From CAYYFX01 sp964571855 (GTDB lineage Bacteria > ARS69), in assembly GCA_964571855.1 (NCBI GenBank), contig CAZNDO010000001.1:744001-808000 (forward strand): DNA of 64,000 bases, given 5' to 3'. The notes beneath the pieces were generated by a model. The model saw only the letters and a program-made list of their open reading frames with translations. It had not been told where the DNA came from and did not search any database. A program made the position numbers and the translations under genes. Below are positions 56,775 through 64,000 of the stretch, in pieces. Positions within the stretch are counted from its first letter, which is position 1. Each line of letters begins with the position of its first letter.

Positions 56775-58814
56775 CTACCGGGCGAGCACCACCTTCCGCG
56801 TCTGCGACTCCTCGCCCGCGGTCAGCCGCAGGAAGTAGACGCCGCCGGGGAGCAGCGTGCCGTCCACCGCGCGGCCGTCCCAGACCACCGTGGACGCGCC
56901 CGCGGGCCGGGTCTCGTCCAGCAGCGAGCGGACGTGGCGGCCGGAGACGTCGTACACGTCCAGCGACACGTGACCCGCCTTCGGCAGCGAGTAGGAGATC
57001 GACGTGGTGGCGCGCATCGGGTTCGGACGGCTCGGATCGAGCGCGAAGCCGCCGCCCACCGCCAGCACGGGCGCGTCCGTGGCGAACGCGCAGTCGTCGT
57101 AGTGCGCCAAGGCGAGCACGATCGGGTTCGAGGTGGAGAAGATCGTGTCGTCCAGGAACACGTTCCGGTTGCTGCCGCCGGAGCACTCGAATTCGAAGGC
57201 CAGGCCGCCGTTCGGCTTCAGCAGGTACTTGTAGTCCACGCTCTTGAGCGTGCCGGCGGGGAACGTGAGGCGCTTCGTGAACACGCCGTCGCCCGCCGTC
57301 ACGTCCGGCCACACGCCGTTGTCGGCGAGGCGGTTCACCGGCGGGTTCTGCCAGTCGATCGGCAGCGCGCTGCCGCCGACCCCGAGCGAATCGCCCGTGC
57401 CGAACGGCGGGTTCGACGCGAACGAGCGCACCGTGAACATCACGTCCACGGCCTGGGTCGTGAAGTTCGACGGCGCCTCGTCGTTCCACCAGATGTCCAC
57501 CGAGTCCACGCCCGCGCCGAGCGTCACCGGGTCGATGGCGTAGAAGTGGTTCGAGACGGTCTCGTACTCCGTGCACTGGTGCGTGAACTTGTACTCGAGG
57601 TTCGTGACGACCGGGCCGCTGCCCGTGCAGGGCAGGCTGAAGTCCAGGTTCGCGGTCCACACGGAGTCGTTGTCCGCGTCCGTCAGGAGGTTGTCGCACA
57701 GCGGGTCCCAGGTGAGGGGCGCGGTGCTGCCCTCGATGGCGAACGTGTGCGGCGGCGTGTCGTCGTTCCGCATGTGGATGTTCATGTGGCCGCGCACGTG
57801 CAGGCGGAACGCGTAGAACCGGCCGACGTTCGTGGTGCCGTTGTTCACGATGGTGTTCAGCGCCACGTCCTTCACGTTCGTGACCGTGATCTGGTTGCAG
57901 GGGCCGAAGGTGTAGATCGGCGAGATCACGAGGTCCACCTGGTCGGGCGCGGGCTGCGAGGGCGTGAACACGCTGCGCCCGGGCGCGGCGTAGTTCGCGG
58001 CGTTCGTGGCGCTCGCGGGATCCAGCGGCTCGCTGAACGTGAGGCGCACCGTGTCCGAGAAGCCGGACGCCGGGTCCAGCACCTGCGCGCCGACCACGGT
58101 GGGCGGCGTGGTGTCCGAGCCGGACGAGCGCGGCACGTTCGTGGAGTTCGCGATCGTGGACGGAGTGGACCAGTCCACGGCGTTCCAGTCGTTCGCGGGG
58201 TCGTTGCAGGTGTCCTGCGCGTTGTCCGAGGCGCCGCCGCCGGTGGAGACCACCTCCACCCAGATCTGCGACGGATCGCCCAGCTTCGAGCGCGCGATCT
58301 TCCACTCCACGCCGCTGACGGCGCCGGCGCTCACGGCCGCGGCGTCCGCGGTGCCGTTCTGCGACCACGCCGTGCCGCTCCACTGCCAGAACTGGGTCTT
58401 GGAGACGCCGTAGGAGCCGCCGCCGTCGAACCAGCCGCGGAGCGAGAACTCCGCCTTGTGCGGGTCGCTCACGGTGATGGCGCGGCCCCACGGATCCGTG
58501 GTGCCGCCGGCCGTGTTGTTCGTGGTGTCGATGAAGATGAGGTACTTGCCCCAGTTCGTGGCCACGATGTCCGTGTTCACGGTGAAGAGGAAGTACCAGA
58601 AGGTCGCATCGTTCGCGACGTACAGGCTCCCGAGGTCCATCGGCGCGTTGCCCTGGGGCGGATCGATCGGATCGACCGCCTCGGCCGCGCCGTAGATGGC
58701 CGCGTCGACGACGCCGTCGATGACCGGGGTGCCGAAGCCGGCGGCGTGCGCCGACGGCGCGAGGGCGACGAGGAAGGCGAGTGCCCCGCTCAGGGGCGGG
58801 ATCAGCCGACGCAT
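56775..58814 (-). CDS. Secreted multidomain glycan-binding protein (DOMON/CBM9-like, Ig-like, starch-binding-type) with FlgD-like tail
   Basis: A 679-residue exported protein. The signal peptide is 1-24. Residues 25-215 form a DOMON/CBM9-like beta sandwich (TPVIDGVVDAAIYG, SLYVANDATFWYFLFTVNTDI). Residues 220-330 form an Ig-like repeat (SDTTPPTVVGAQVLDPASGFSDTVRLTFSEPLDP). Residues 335-590 hold two domains resembling starch- or choice-of-anchor-type modules (FYAFRLHVRGHMNIHM; VMFTVRSFASNPPFGTGDSLGVGG). The last 90 residues form the FlgD-like tail (SRPNPMRATTSI, YDVSGRHVRSLLDE, GVYFLRLTAG). It has no catalytic domain, so it is likely a surface polysaccharide-binding protein. ATG 58814 follows AAGGAG. 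It shares a promoter region with the importer, so a role in alpha-glucan capture is inferred. Confidence 0.8.
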   Translation of the reverse strand: MRRLIPPLSGALAFLVALAPSAHAAGFGTPVIDGVVDAAIYGAAEAVDPIDPPQGNAPMDLGSLYVANDATFWYFLFTVNTDIVATNWGKYLIFIDTTNNTAGGTTDPWGRAITVSDPHKAEFSLRGWFDGGGSYGVSKTQFWQWSGTAWSQNGTADAAAVSAGAVSGVEWKIARSKLGDPSQIWVEVVSTGGGASDNAQDTCNDPANDWNAVDWSTPSTIANSTNVPRSSGSDTTPPTVVGAQVLDPASGFSDTVRLTFSEPLDPASATNAANYAAPGRSVFTPSQPAPDQVDLVISPIYTFGPCNQITVTNVKDVALNTIVNNGTTNVGRFYAFRLHVRGHMNIHMRNDDTPPHTFAIEGSTAPLTWDPLCDNLLTDADNDSVWTANLDFSLPCTGSGPVVTNLEYKFTHQCTEYETVSNHFYAIDPVTLGAGVDSVDIWWNDEAPSNFTTQAVDVMFTVRSFASNPPFGTGDSLGVGGSALPIDWQNPPVNRLADNGVWPDVTAGDGVFTKRLTFPAGTLKSVDYKYLLKPNGGLAFEFECSGGSNRNVFLDDTIFSTSNPIVLALAHYDDCAFATDAPVLAVGGGFALDPSRPNPMRATTSISYSLPKAGHVSLDVYDVSGRHVRSLLDETRPAGASTVVWDGRAVDGTLLPGGVYFLRLTAGEESQTRKVVLAR

Positions 58815-58882
58815 GGGTACAGGCTCCTTGCTGCGGGAACGGCGAGCGGCCCGAGGGAAAGGTCGCCGGGATTGCGGCATCC

Positions 58883-58912
58883 AGCGTAGCAAAACGGGGA
58901 CGCGGGGCTCAA
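58883..58912 (-). promoter_or_regulatory. Divergent promoter, minus strand: TTGAGC-18 bp-TACGCT
   Basis: On the minus strand TTGAGC (58907-58912) is 18 bp from TACGCT (58883-58888), serving the glycan-binding gene. It lies back to back with the plus-strand promoter at 58915. Confidence 0.6.
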
Positions 58913-58918
58913 CGTTGA
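58909..58918. promoter_or_regulatory. Palindrome TCAACGTTGA joining the two divergent -35 boxes
   Basis: A perfect 10-bp palindrome is formed by the ends of the two opposing -35 boxes (TTGAGC on minus, TTGACC on plus), which are separated by only 2 bp. A dimeric regulator binding here would act on both transcripts. Confidence 0.5.
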
Positions 58919-58943
58919 CCCTCCGGGGTCCGCCTCCTATCAT
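58915..58943 (+). promoter_or_regulatory. Divergent promoter, plus strand: TTGACC-17 bp-TATCAT
   Basis: TTGACC (58915-58920) is 17 bp from TATCAT (58938-58943); the start would be near 58950 and leave a leader of about 38 nt before the GTG at 58988. It is the best promoter in the window. Confidence 0.7.
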
Positions 58944-58987
58944 GCCGCGAGCCTGAGAAGTCCCCTCTCCGAGGCCGGAGACGCGCC

Positions 58988-60253
58988 GTGATCCGGATCC
59001 CCCGCGCCGCGAAGCCCCGTGCGGCAATCTCCGCCGCCGCCCTGTTCCTGACAACCCTGGCCGCCGGGTGCGGCGGGGGCGGCGGCGACGCCGGCGGGCC
59101 CGTCACCGTGACGCTGTGGGAGATGATGGACCCGCCGGAGCGGGCGCTCCTGGCCGAACACGTGGCGGCCTTCGAGGCGGCGAACCCGAACGTGAAGGTC
59201 TCCACGACGCACCTGGGCGTGGAGGACGTGCGGAACCAGTTCCTCACAGCGGCCCTCGGCGGCGGCGGGCCGGACGTGGTCTACGGACCTTCGGACCAGA
59301 TCGGACCGCTCTCGGTGGCCGGGACCCTGCGGCCCGCGGAGGAGGTCTTCGGGGCGGACTTCCTGGAGCCCTTCCACGAGCTGACCCACGAGGAGCTGAA
59401 CGGCCACTACTGGGCCGTCCCGGAGCAGTTCGGGAACCACCTGCTTCTGGTCTACAACAAGGCGCTGGTTCCCGCGGCGCCGGCCGACACGGACGAGCTG
59501 ATCCGGGTGGCCAAGGCCAACACCGTGGACGAGAACCGGGACGGCGTTCCGGAGCGCTACGGGCTGGCGTTCGAGACCAAGGAGCCGTTCTGGCTGGTTC
59601 CCTGGCTCGGCGGCTTCGGCGGCTGGGTGATGGACGACGCGGCGCAGCCCACGCTGGACTCGCCGGCGATGGTGCGGGCGCTGGCCTTCGTCCGGGACCT
59701 CAAGACCGTGCACGGCATCCTCCCGAAGGACTGCGACTACGAGCTGGCGGACACGCTGTTCCGGGAGGGGCGCGTGGCGTTCCTGGTCAACGGGCCGTGG
59801 TCCTGGAGCGCGTACCGGGAGGCGGGCATCGACATCGGGCTGGCGCCCCTGCCGCGCATCCCGGAAGTGGACGCCTGGCCGGCGCCGATGGTGTCGTTCC
59901 GCGGGTACTCGGTGAGCCGGTCGTGCCCGGAGAGCCGGCTGCCGGCGGCGCGGGCCCTCGTGGAGCATCTGACATCCGCGGACGTGCAGCGGGATCTGGC
60001 CGCGAAGATCGGGGCGCTGCCCAGCCGGGTGGCGCTGCAGGGGCCGGAGATGGACGCGGACCCCGTGCTAGGCCCGTCCATGGAGCAGGTCCGCCACGGG
60101 CGGATCATGCCGGTCGTGCCGGAGATGCGGGCCGTGTGGGATGCCATGCGGCCGTCCTTCCAGAACGTGATGAACGGCGAGGCCACGCCGGAGGCCGCCG
60201 CGGCCACGATGCAGGCGGACGCCGTCCGCAAGATCGCCGAGATGCGCGGCTGA
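58988..60253 (+). CDS. Maltose-type carbohydrate ABC transporter, substrate-binding lipoprotein
   Basis: A 421-residue lipoprotein with signal ending LAAGC (lipobox), then the extracellular solute-binding family 1 fold: VTLWEMMDPPERALLAEHVAAFEAANPNVKV, GGGPDVVYGPSD, HYWAVPEQFGNHLLLVYNKAL, the hinge segment GRVAFLVNGPWSWSAY, and PMVSFRGYSVSRSC. It binds an oligosaccharide, plausibly a maltodextrin given the amylase and the adjacent glycan-binding protein, and delivers it to the permease. GTG 58988 follows GGAG by 7 nt. It is the first gene of a plus-strand operon. No ATPase gene lies in the window. Confidence 0.92.
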   Translation: MIRIPRAAKPRAAISAAALFLTTLAAGCGGGGGDAGGPVTVTLWEMMDPPERALLAEHVAAFEAANPNVKVSTTHLGVEDVRNQFLTAALGGGGPDVVYGPSDQIGPLSVAGTLRPAEEVFGADFLEPFHELTHEELNGHYWAVPEQFGNHLLLVYNKALVPAAPADTDELIRVAKANTVDENRDGVPERYGLAFETKEPFWLVPWLGGFGGWVMDDAAQPTLDSPAMVRALAFVRDLKTVHGILPKDCDYELADTLFREGRVAFLVNGPWSWSAYREAGIDIGLAPLPRIPEVDAWPAPMVSFRGYSVSRSCPESRLPAARALVEHLTSADVQRDLAAKIGALPSRVALQGPEMDADPVLGPSMEQVRHGRIMPVVPEMRAVWDAMRPSFQNVMNGEATPEAAAATMQADAVRKIAEMRG

Positions 60254-60266
60254 AGGAGACCCGGGG

Positions 60267-61139
60267 CTGAAGCGCGCGCTGCCGTACCTTTTTCTCCTGC
60301 CGGCGCTCGTCCTCATGCTCGCGGTGGTCGTGTACCCCTTCGGGTACAACGTGTGGATCTCCCTCACGAACATGAATCTGTACCACCTCGCGGACCCGTC
60401 GTTCGTGGGGCTGGAGCACTTCCGCCGCATCGTGGCCGAGCCGGACGTGTACCGCGTCCTCGGCAAGACGCTGGTGTGGACCGGCGTGAACGTGTTCTTC
60501 CACGTGGTGGTGGGCACCGCGCTCGCGCTGCTGCTGAACGGCGACCTGCGCGGGCGCGCCGTGTTCCGCACGCTGCTGATCCTGCCGTGGGCCATGCCGC
60601 AGTTCATCACGGCGCTCACGTGGCGCGGCATGTTCAACTACGAGTACGGCCAGGTGAATCTCATCCTGACGAAGCTGCTCGGGATCTCCAAGGTGGCGTG
60701 GTTCGGGAACGAGTCCGCCGCCATGTCCGCGGCCATCGTGGCGAACGTGTGGCTGGGATTCCCGTTCATGATGGTGGTGGCGCTGGGCGGGCTGCAGACG
60801 ATCCCGAAGGAGTTGTACGAGTCCGCGCGCATGGACGGGGCCGCCGCGTGGGACCGGTGGCGGCACGTCACCCTGCCGTTCCTGAAGCCGGTGATGCTGC
60901 CGGCCATCCTGCTCGGCACGATCTGGACCTTCAACAACCTGAACGTCGTGTGGCTCGTGACGAACGGCGGCGAGCCCGCGGACAAGACGCACATCCTCGT
61001 GTCGCACGTGTACAAGGCCGCGTTCACGTACTACCGGTACGGCTATGCGGCGGCGTTCAGCCTCGTCATCTTCGCCATCCTCATGGTGCTGGTGGCGGCG
61101 TACATCCGGCAGGCGAAGGCCACGGAGCGGGGATGGTGA
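60267..61139 (+). CDS. Carbohydrate ABC transporter permease, MalF-like (CTG start)
   Basis: A 290-residue membrane protein with six predicted helices, the binding-protein-dependent permease signature (EAA loop) around ELYESARMDGAAAWDRWRHVTLPFLKPVMLP, and a MalF-like arrangement. Starting at CTG 60267 gives LKRALPYLFLLPALVLMLAVVVYPFGYN, the typical first helix, with AAGGAG at an 8-nt spacing. The first standard start, ATG 60315, would remove half of that helix. The stop overlaps the next gene by 7 nt. It forms the translocation pore together with the next gene. Confidence 0.9.
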   Translation: MKRALPYLFLLPALVLMLAVVVYPFGYNVWISLTNMNLYHLADPSFVGLEHFRRIVAEPDVYRVLGKTLVWTGVNVFFHVVVGTALALLLNGDLRGRAVFRTLLILPWAMPQFITALTWRGMFNYEYGQVNLILTKLLGISKVAWFGNESAAMSAAIVANVWLGFPFMMVVALGGLQTIPKELYESARMDGAAAWDRWRHVTLPFLKPVMLPAILLGTIWTFNNLNVVWLVTNGGEPADKTHILVSHVYKAAFTYYRYGYAAAFSLVIFAILMVLVAAYIRQAKATERGW

Positions 61140-61951
61140 AGCGCGCGCTGCTGTACGCCGCGCTCGTGGCGGTCACGGTGCTGACGCTGTACCCCATCCT
61201 CGTGGTGATCGGGATCTCGCTGCGGCCGGTGGGGTCGCTGTACTCCACGTCGCTCGCGATCATCCCGGACGGGGCCACGCTGGAGGCGTACCGCGTGGTG
61301 CTCCTGGAGCGGCCGTTCCTGCGCTGGCTGCTGAACTCCACGGTGGTGGCGGTGTCCGTGACCATCCTCGGCGTGGCGCTGGCCTCCACGGCGGGCTACG
61401 CGTTCAGCCGCTTCCGGTTCCCGGGCCGCAACGCCGGCCTCACGGTGTTCCTGGTCACGCAGATGTTCCCGGCCACGATGCTGCTGCTCCCGCTGTACGT
61501 GCTCATGCGGAAGCTGGGCCTCACGGACACGCTCGTGGGCCTGGCCGTGGCGTACTCGGCCACGGCGCTCCCGTTCTGCGTGTGGACCATGAAAGGGTAC
61601 TTCGACTCCATCCCGTTCTCGCTGGAGGAGGCGGCGCTGGTGGACGGCGCGGGGCGGTTCGGGGCCTTCGTGCGGATCCTCCTGCCGCTATCCGCCCCGG
61701 CCCTGGCCATCACCGCCCTGTTCTCGTTCCTGGCCGGCTGGAGCGAGTTCATCGTGGCCCGCGTGATCATCTCCTCCCAGGGCCTGTACACCCTGCCGCT
61801 GGGGCTGGAGGGGCTGTCGAATTCGTTCCAGACGGAGTGGGCCAACTACTCGGCCGGCGCCATATTGGTCTCGGCGCCGGTGGTGGTGGTGTTCCTGCTG
61901 TTGAACCGTTTCCTCGTCTCCGGGCTGACGCTCGGCGGCGTGAAGGACTGA
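61133..61951 (+). CDS. Carbohydrate ABC transporter permease, MalG-like
   Basis: A 272-residue permease with six helices (LLYAALVAVTVLTLYPILVVIGISL at the start) and the EAA loop EEAALVDGAGRFGAFVRILLPLSAPALAIT that docks to the ATPase. The ending FLVSGLTLGGVKD is the MalG-type ending. ATG 61133 overlaps the MalF-like stop; GTG 61136 is an alternative. It completes the importer except for the ATPase, which is probably a shared MsmK/MalK-like protein encoded elsewhere. Confidence 0.94.
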   Translation: MVKRALLYAALVAVTVLTLYPILVVIGISLRPVGSLYSTSLAIIPDGATLEAYRVVLLERPFLRWLLNSTVVAVSVTILGVALASTAGYAFSRFRFPGRNAGLTVFLVTQMFPATMLLLPLYVLMRKLGLTDTLVGLAVAYSATALPFCVWTMKGYFDSIPFSLEEAALVDGAGRFGAFVRILLPLSAPALAITALFSFLAGWSEFIVARVIISSQGLYTLPLGLEGLSNSFQTEWANYSAGAILVSAPVVVVFLLLNRFLVSGLTLGGVKD

Positions 61952-61968
61952 CCCCGTGCGGACCCGCG

Positions 61969-61998
61969 TTGACCCTGGCCGCCGCGGCTGGCTACGAT
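61969..61998 (+). promoter_or_regulatory. Promoter TTGACC-18 bp-TACGAT of the secreted gene at 62031
   Basis: TTGACC (61969-61974) is 18 bp from TACGAT (61993-61998), leaving a short leader before the ATG at 62031. The gap after the MalG-like stop has no terminator. Confidence 0.6.
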
Positions 61999-62030
61999 GC
62001 GCGGCCCGCGTCCTTCCGCACGGAGCGATG

Positions 62031-63296
62031 ATGCGCGCACCCTCCCGGCGCCCCGTCCGCCGCACCGTGTCGTCCGCCGCGCCGGTCGCCCTGGCGGCGT
62101 GCCTCGCGGCGCTCGCCGTCGCGCCGCCGCCGGCCGCCGCCGTCACGCGCCTGGACCTGTCGGATCGCTTCGAGATCGACGGTCTGACCCGCGAGTGGGC
62201 GGCCGACGAGAGCCTCCTGCAGACGAACGATTCCGACCCCACGAACCCGGTGCCCGAGGAGTCCATCAGCGACTCCAAGTGGGGCTTCAACAACGACGTC
62301 CGCCAGATCCGCCTCACCTGGGACGCGCGCTTCCTGTACGTGGGCGTGGACGCCATCATCTGGGACAACAACGTGATCCTGCTCATGGACTTCAAGCCCG
62401 GCGGCATGCAGGAGATGACCGGGCTGAACTCCTGGCGGCGGAACTTCGTGTTCCAGGGGATCCAGCCGGATCTCTTCCTGGCCACGTGGGACCGCAACAC
62501 GCTGCCGCAGGTGTGGTCCGTGGAGAGCTCGAACAACGTGACGCAGAAGGACGCCACGTCCTTCGCCACGGTGGCCACGTTCTCGCAGGGGACGGACGGA
62601 CGCGCCATGGAGGCGGCCATCCCGTGGACGTTCCTGCTCGGGGACGACGCGGAGTTCGTGTTCTCGTCCGCGCACGGGGACAGCGTGTACGAGCTGCCGG
62701 GGGACATCTCCGAGATCCGCCTGGTGGCGGTGGTCACCGCCGGCCCCGACGGCACCGGCGGCCCGGACTCCGCGCCGGACAACTCGCGCGGGCACGACAA
62801 CAGCAGCACCACGCAGGTCACCATCGACAACTGGGTCACGGTGCCGTTCGACCTCACGCGCCCGGGCGGCGGGGCGCCGGACGGCGTGCCGGACTTCAAC
62901 GCGAACGTGCGGGACCGCGTGTCGTTCCGCGTGCGCCCGCCGGTGCGGTCCTTGCGGCAGGAGATCGGGGACATCGTGATCGCGCGGCCGCTCATCTCGC
63001 CGGAGCAGGGCGGGGAGCTGGAGTTCCGGGTGGAGCTCACGCCGGAGGCGCCGCCGGAGGAGGACTTCCGTGTCGCCACGCTCACGAGCGAGATCTACGA
63101 CCTGCGCGGGGAGAAGGTGCGCACCCTGTACCGCCTGGACGCGCGCTCCGCGTCGGATCCGCTGGACCCGGCGATGGACCGCTGGGACGGGCGCGATGAC
63201 GGCGGGCGTCTGGTCCCCGGCGGGATCTACGTGCTCCGCGTGGTGCTGGAGCCGGACGCCGACCGCAAGACGCGGTCGTTCACGGTGCTGCGATGA
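62031..63296 (+). CDS. Secreted DOMON/CBM9-like protein with FlgD-like tail
   Basis: A 421-residue exported protein. The signal peptide is about 1-37 (PPPAAA). The mature part is one beta-sandwich domain (RLDLSDRFEIDGLTREWAADESLL, KWGFNNDVRQIRLTWDARFLYVGVDAI, MEAAIPWTFLLGDD) like DOMON or CBM9-type domains. A C-terminal Ig-like tail follows (LTSEIYDLRGEKVRTLYRLD, WDGRDDGGRLVPGGIYVLRVVLEPDADRK) of FlgD/type IX type. It may bind glycan at the cell surface. ATG 62031 has GGAG at a 5-nt spacing; an ATG directly upstream is too close. The stop overlaps the next gene by ATGA. Confidence 0.75.
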   Translation: MRAPSRRPVRRTVSSAAPVALAACLAALAVAPPPAAAVTRLDLSDRFEIDGLTREWAADESLLQTNDSDPTNPVPEESISDSKWGFNNDVRQIRLTWDARFLYVGVDAIIWDNNVILLMDFKPGGMQEMTGLNSWRRNFVFQGIQPDLFLATWDRNTLPQVWSVESSNNVTQKDATSFATVATFSQGTDGRAMEAAIPWTFLLGDDAEFVFSSAHGDSVYELPGDISEIRLVAVVTAGPDGTGGPDSAPDNSRGHDNSSTTQVTIDNWVTVPFDLTRPGGGAPDGVPDFNANVRDRVSFRVRPPVRSLRQEIGDIVIARPLISPEQGGELEFRVELTPEAPPEEDFRVATLTSEIYDLRGEKVRTLYRLDARSASDPLDPAMDRWDGRDDGGRLVPGGIYVLRVVLEPDADRKTRSFTVLR

Positions 63297-64000
63297 GGGC
63301 GGCGCGCGCGGCGGCGGCAGGGCTCGTCGGCGCGGTCCTGCTGGGCGCGGCGCCCGCGGGGGCGTGGTTCGAGAAGACGGAGATCGGCGCGCGGGCGCTC
63401 GGGATGGGGCGGGCGTTCACCGCGGTGGCGGACGACGCCAGCGCCATCTACTGGAACCCCGCCGGGCTCTGCGCGCTGGAGCGCCCGGAGCTGCACGTCA
63501 CGCACCACCGTCCGTACCTGGTGCCGGACCTGTCGCTGAACTTCGTGGGGTTCGCCCGGTCCATGAAGCCCGTGAACGCGCACGTGGCGTGGTCGCACCT
63601 GGGCGCCTCCGGCGCTTCGGAGGACCTGTTCTACCTGGGCGCCTCGCGGCGCGTGTGGGAGCAGGGGGCGCGGGCCGTGGACGTCGGCGCCACGGTCAAG
63701 CTGGCGCGGGTGGCACCGTCCGGTCCCGTGGCCACCGCGGCGGGCGACGCTCCGGAGCCGGCCGCGGAGAGCAACGTCACCGGGGACGCCGGCGTGATGC
63801 TGCGGCTCTCGCCGCGGCTGACCGCGGGCTGGGTCTTCCGCAACGTGACCACGCCGGAGTGGGACCTGGTGGGCGGCGGCGGCGGCACGAAGCTCACCAC
63901 GGTGGGCGAGGGCGGTTTCTCGTACCGGTGGCATCCCGAGTCCCTGGTGTCCCTGGCCCTCGTGGAGGACAACGGCGGCACGCTCACGCCCGTGGCCGCC
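63293..64000 (+). CDS. PorV/PorQ-like outer-membrane protein (partial, runs off the window)
   Basis: 236 codons are visible and the frame stays open to the right edge, so the gene is cut by the window. The signal peptide (RAARAAAAGLVGAVLLGAAPAGA) is followed by TEIGARALGMGRAFTAVADDASAIYWNPAGLCAL, the diagnostic start of the PorV/PorQ/UPF0164 family, then aromatic beta strands (AHVAWSHLGASGASEDLFYLGASRRVW, LTAGWVFRNVTTPEWDL). In type IX secretion PorV is the outer-membrane shuttle for cargo with C-terminal domains. Its ATG overlaps the stop of the tail-bearing gene before it, which suggests the two act together. Confidence 0.85.
   Translation, partial: MRAARAAAAGLVGAVLLGAAPAGAWFEKTEIGARALGMGRAFTAVADDASAIYWNPAGLCALERPELHVTHHRPYLVPDLSLNFVGFARSMKPVNAHVAWSHLGASGASEDLFYLGASRRVWEQGARAVDVGATVKLARVAPSGPVATAAGDAPEPAAESNVTGDAGVMLRLSPRLTAGWVFRNVTTPEWDLVGGGGGTKLTTVGEGGFSYRWHPESLVSLALVEDNGGTLTPVAA

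Noticed and set aside
1..64000. tRNA, rRNA, CRISPR array, insertion sequences
   Set aside because: Gaps are short and contain no cloverleaf, repeat-spacer or transposase signatures that I can see.

Overview
The window is very GC-rich, almost fully coding, and uses mostly TGA and TAG stops. It looks like an uncultured member of the FCB (Fibrobacterota-Chlorobiota-Bacteroidota) assemblage, for example an Eisenbacteria-like lineage. The main reason is that at least seven secreted proteins end in a FlgD-like or type IX-style Ig tail (PNPF ... YDVxGR ... GVYxxRL), and a PorV/PorQ-like outer-membrane protein begins at the right edge. Taxonomy is inference; no rRNA gene is present. I saw no tRNA, CRISPR array, insertion sequence or prophage.

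Left part (1-24.5 kb): an aminoglycoside-phosphotransferase-like kinase; a secreted arylsulfotransferase-family propeller; a Tat-exported FAD amine oxidase; a tightly overlapping run of ATP-dependent DNA ligase, cysteine-synthase-family enzyme and His-rich exported protein; rsgA; a porin-nrfH-nrfA operon for periplasmic nitrite ammonification; a GH53 galactanase translationally coupled to a PNGase F-like amidase; an M23 peptidase; a DUF4266/DUF3570 pair; ferritin; and a cluster of DUF4386 membrane proteins, a LytTR remnant, an AraC regulator and a serine hydrolase.

Middle part (24.6-45.3 kb): an ABC-F ATPase, membrane and Tat-exported small proteins, a large TPR protein, a frameshifted kelch lipoprotein, LamG and Ycf48-like secreted proteins, ychF, a secreted M1 aminopeptidase, a sulfatase, a Phd/ParE toxin-antitoxin pair, a membrane polyferredoxin, an eroded nucleotidyltransferase pair and a secreted TPR-CHAT protease.

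Right part (45.4-64 kb): a secreted GH13 amylase with four N-terminal E-set glycan-binding modules and a rhodanese-metallo-beta-lactamase protein, then a four-gene redox operon on the minus strand. This operon encodes a NuoE-like subunit with an in-frame TAA, a giant NuoF-GltD fusion, a 2Fe-2S/4Fe-4S ferredoxin-like subunit and a glutamate-synthase FMN domain without glutaminase. It reads as a candidate electron-bifurcating (Stn/Nfn-like) machine joined to an FMN amidotransferase-type enzyme, and is the most novel system here. Beyond it, a glycan-binding secreted protein and a maltose-type ABC importer diverge from a shared promoter whose two -35 boxes flank one palindrome. Together with the amylase this suggests extracellular alpha-glucan use.

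Regulatory signals recur. Promoters have TTGACC-like -35 boxes 17-18 bp from TAxxxT -10 boxes. Three genes have a -10-like hexamer exactly 6 nt before ATG and no Shine-Dalgarno, suggesting leaderless mRNAs. Terminators are long perfect stems without a U tract. Neighbouring genes often overlap as ATGA, GTGA or TTGA, and convergent genes twice share a CTAG stop. Several genes are broken: a nonsense codon, a frameshift, an internal deletion and a fusion junction.
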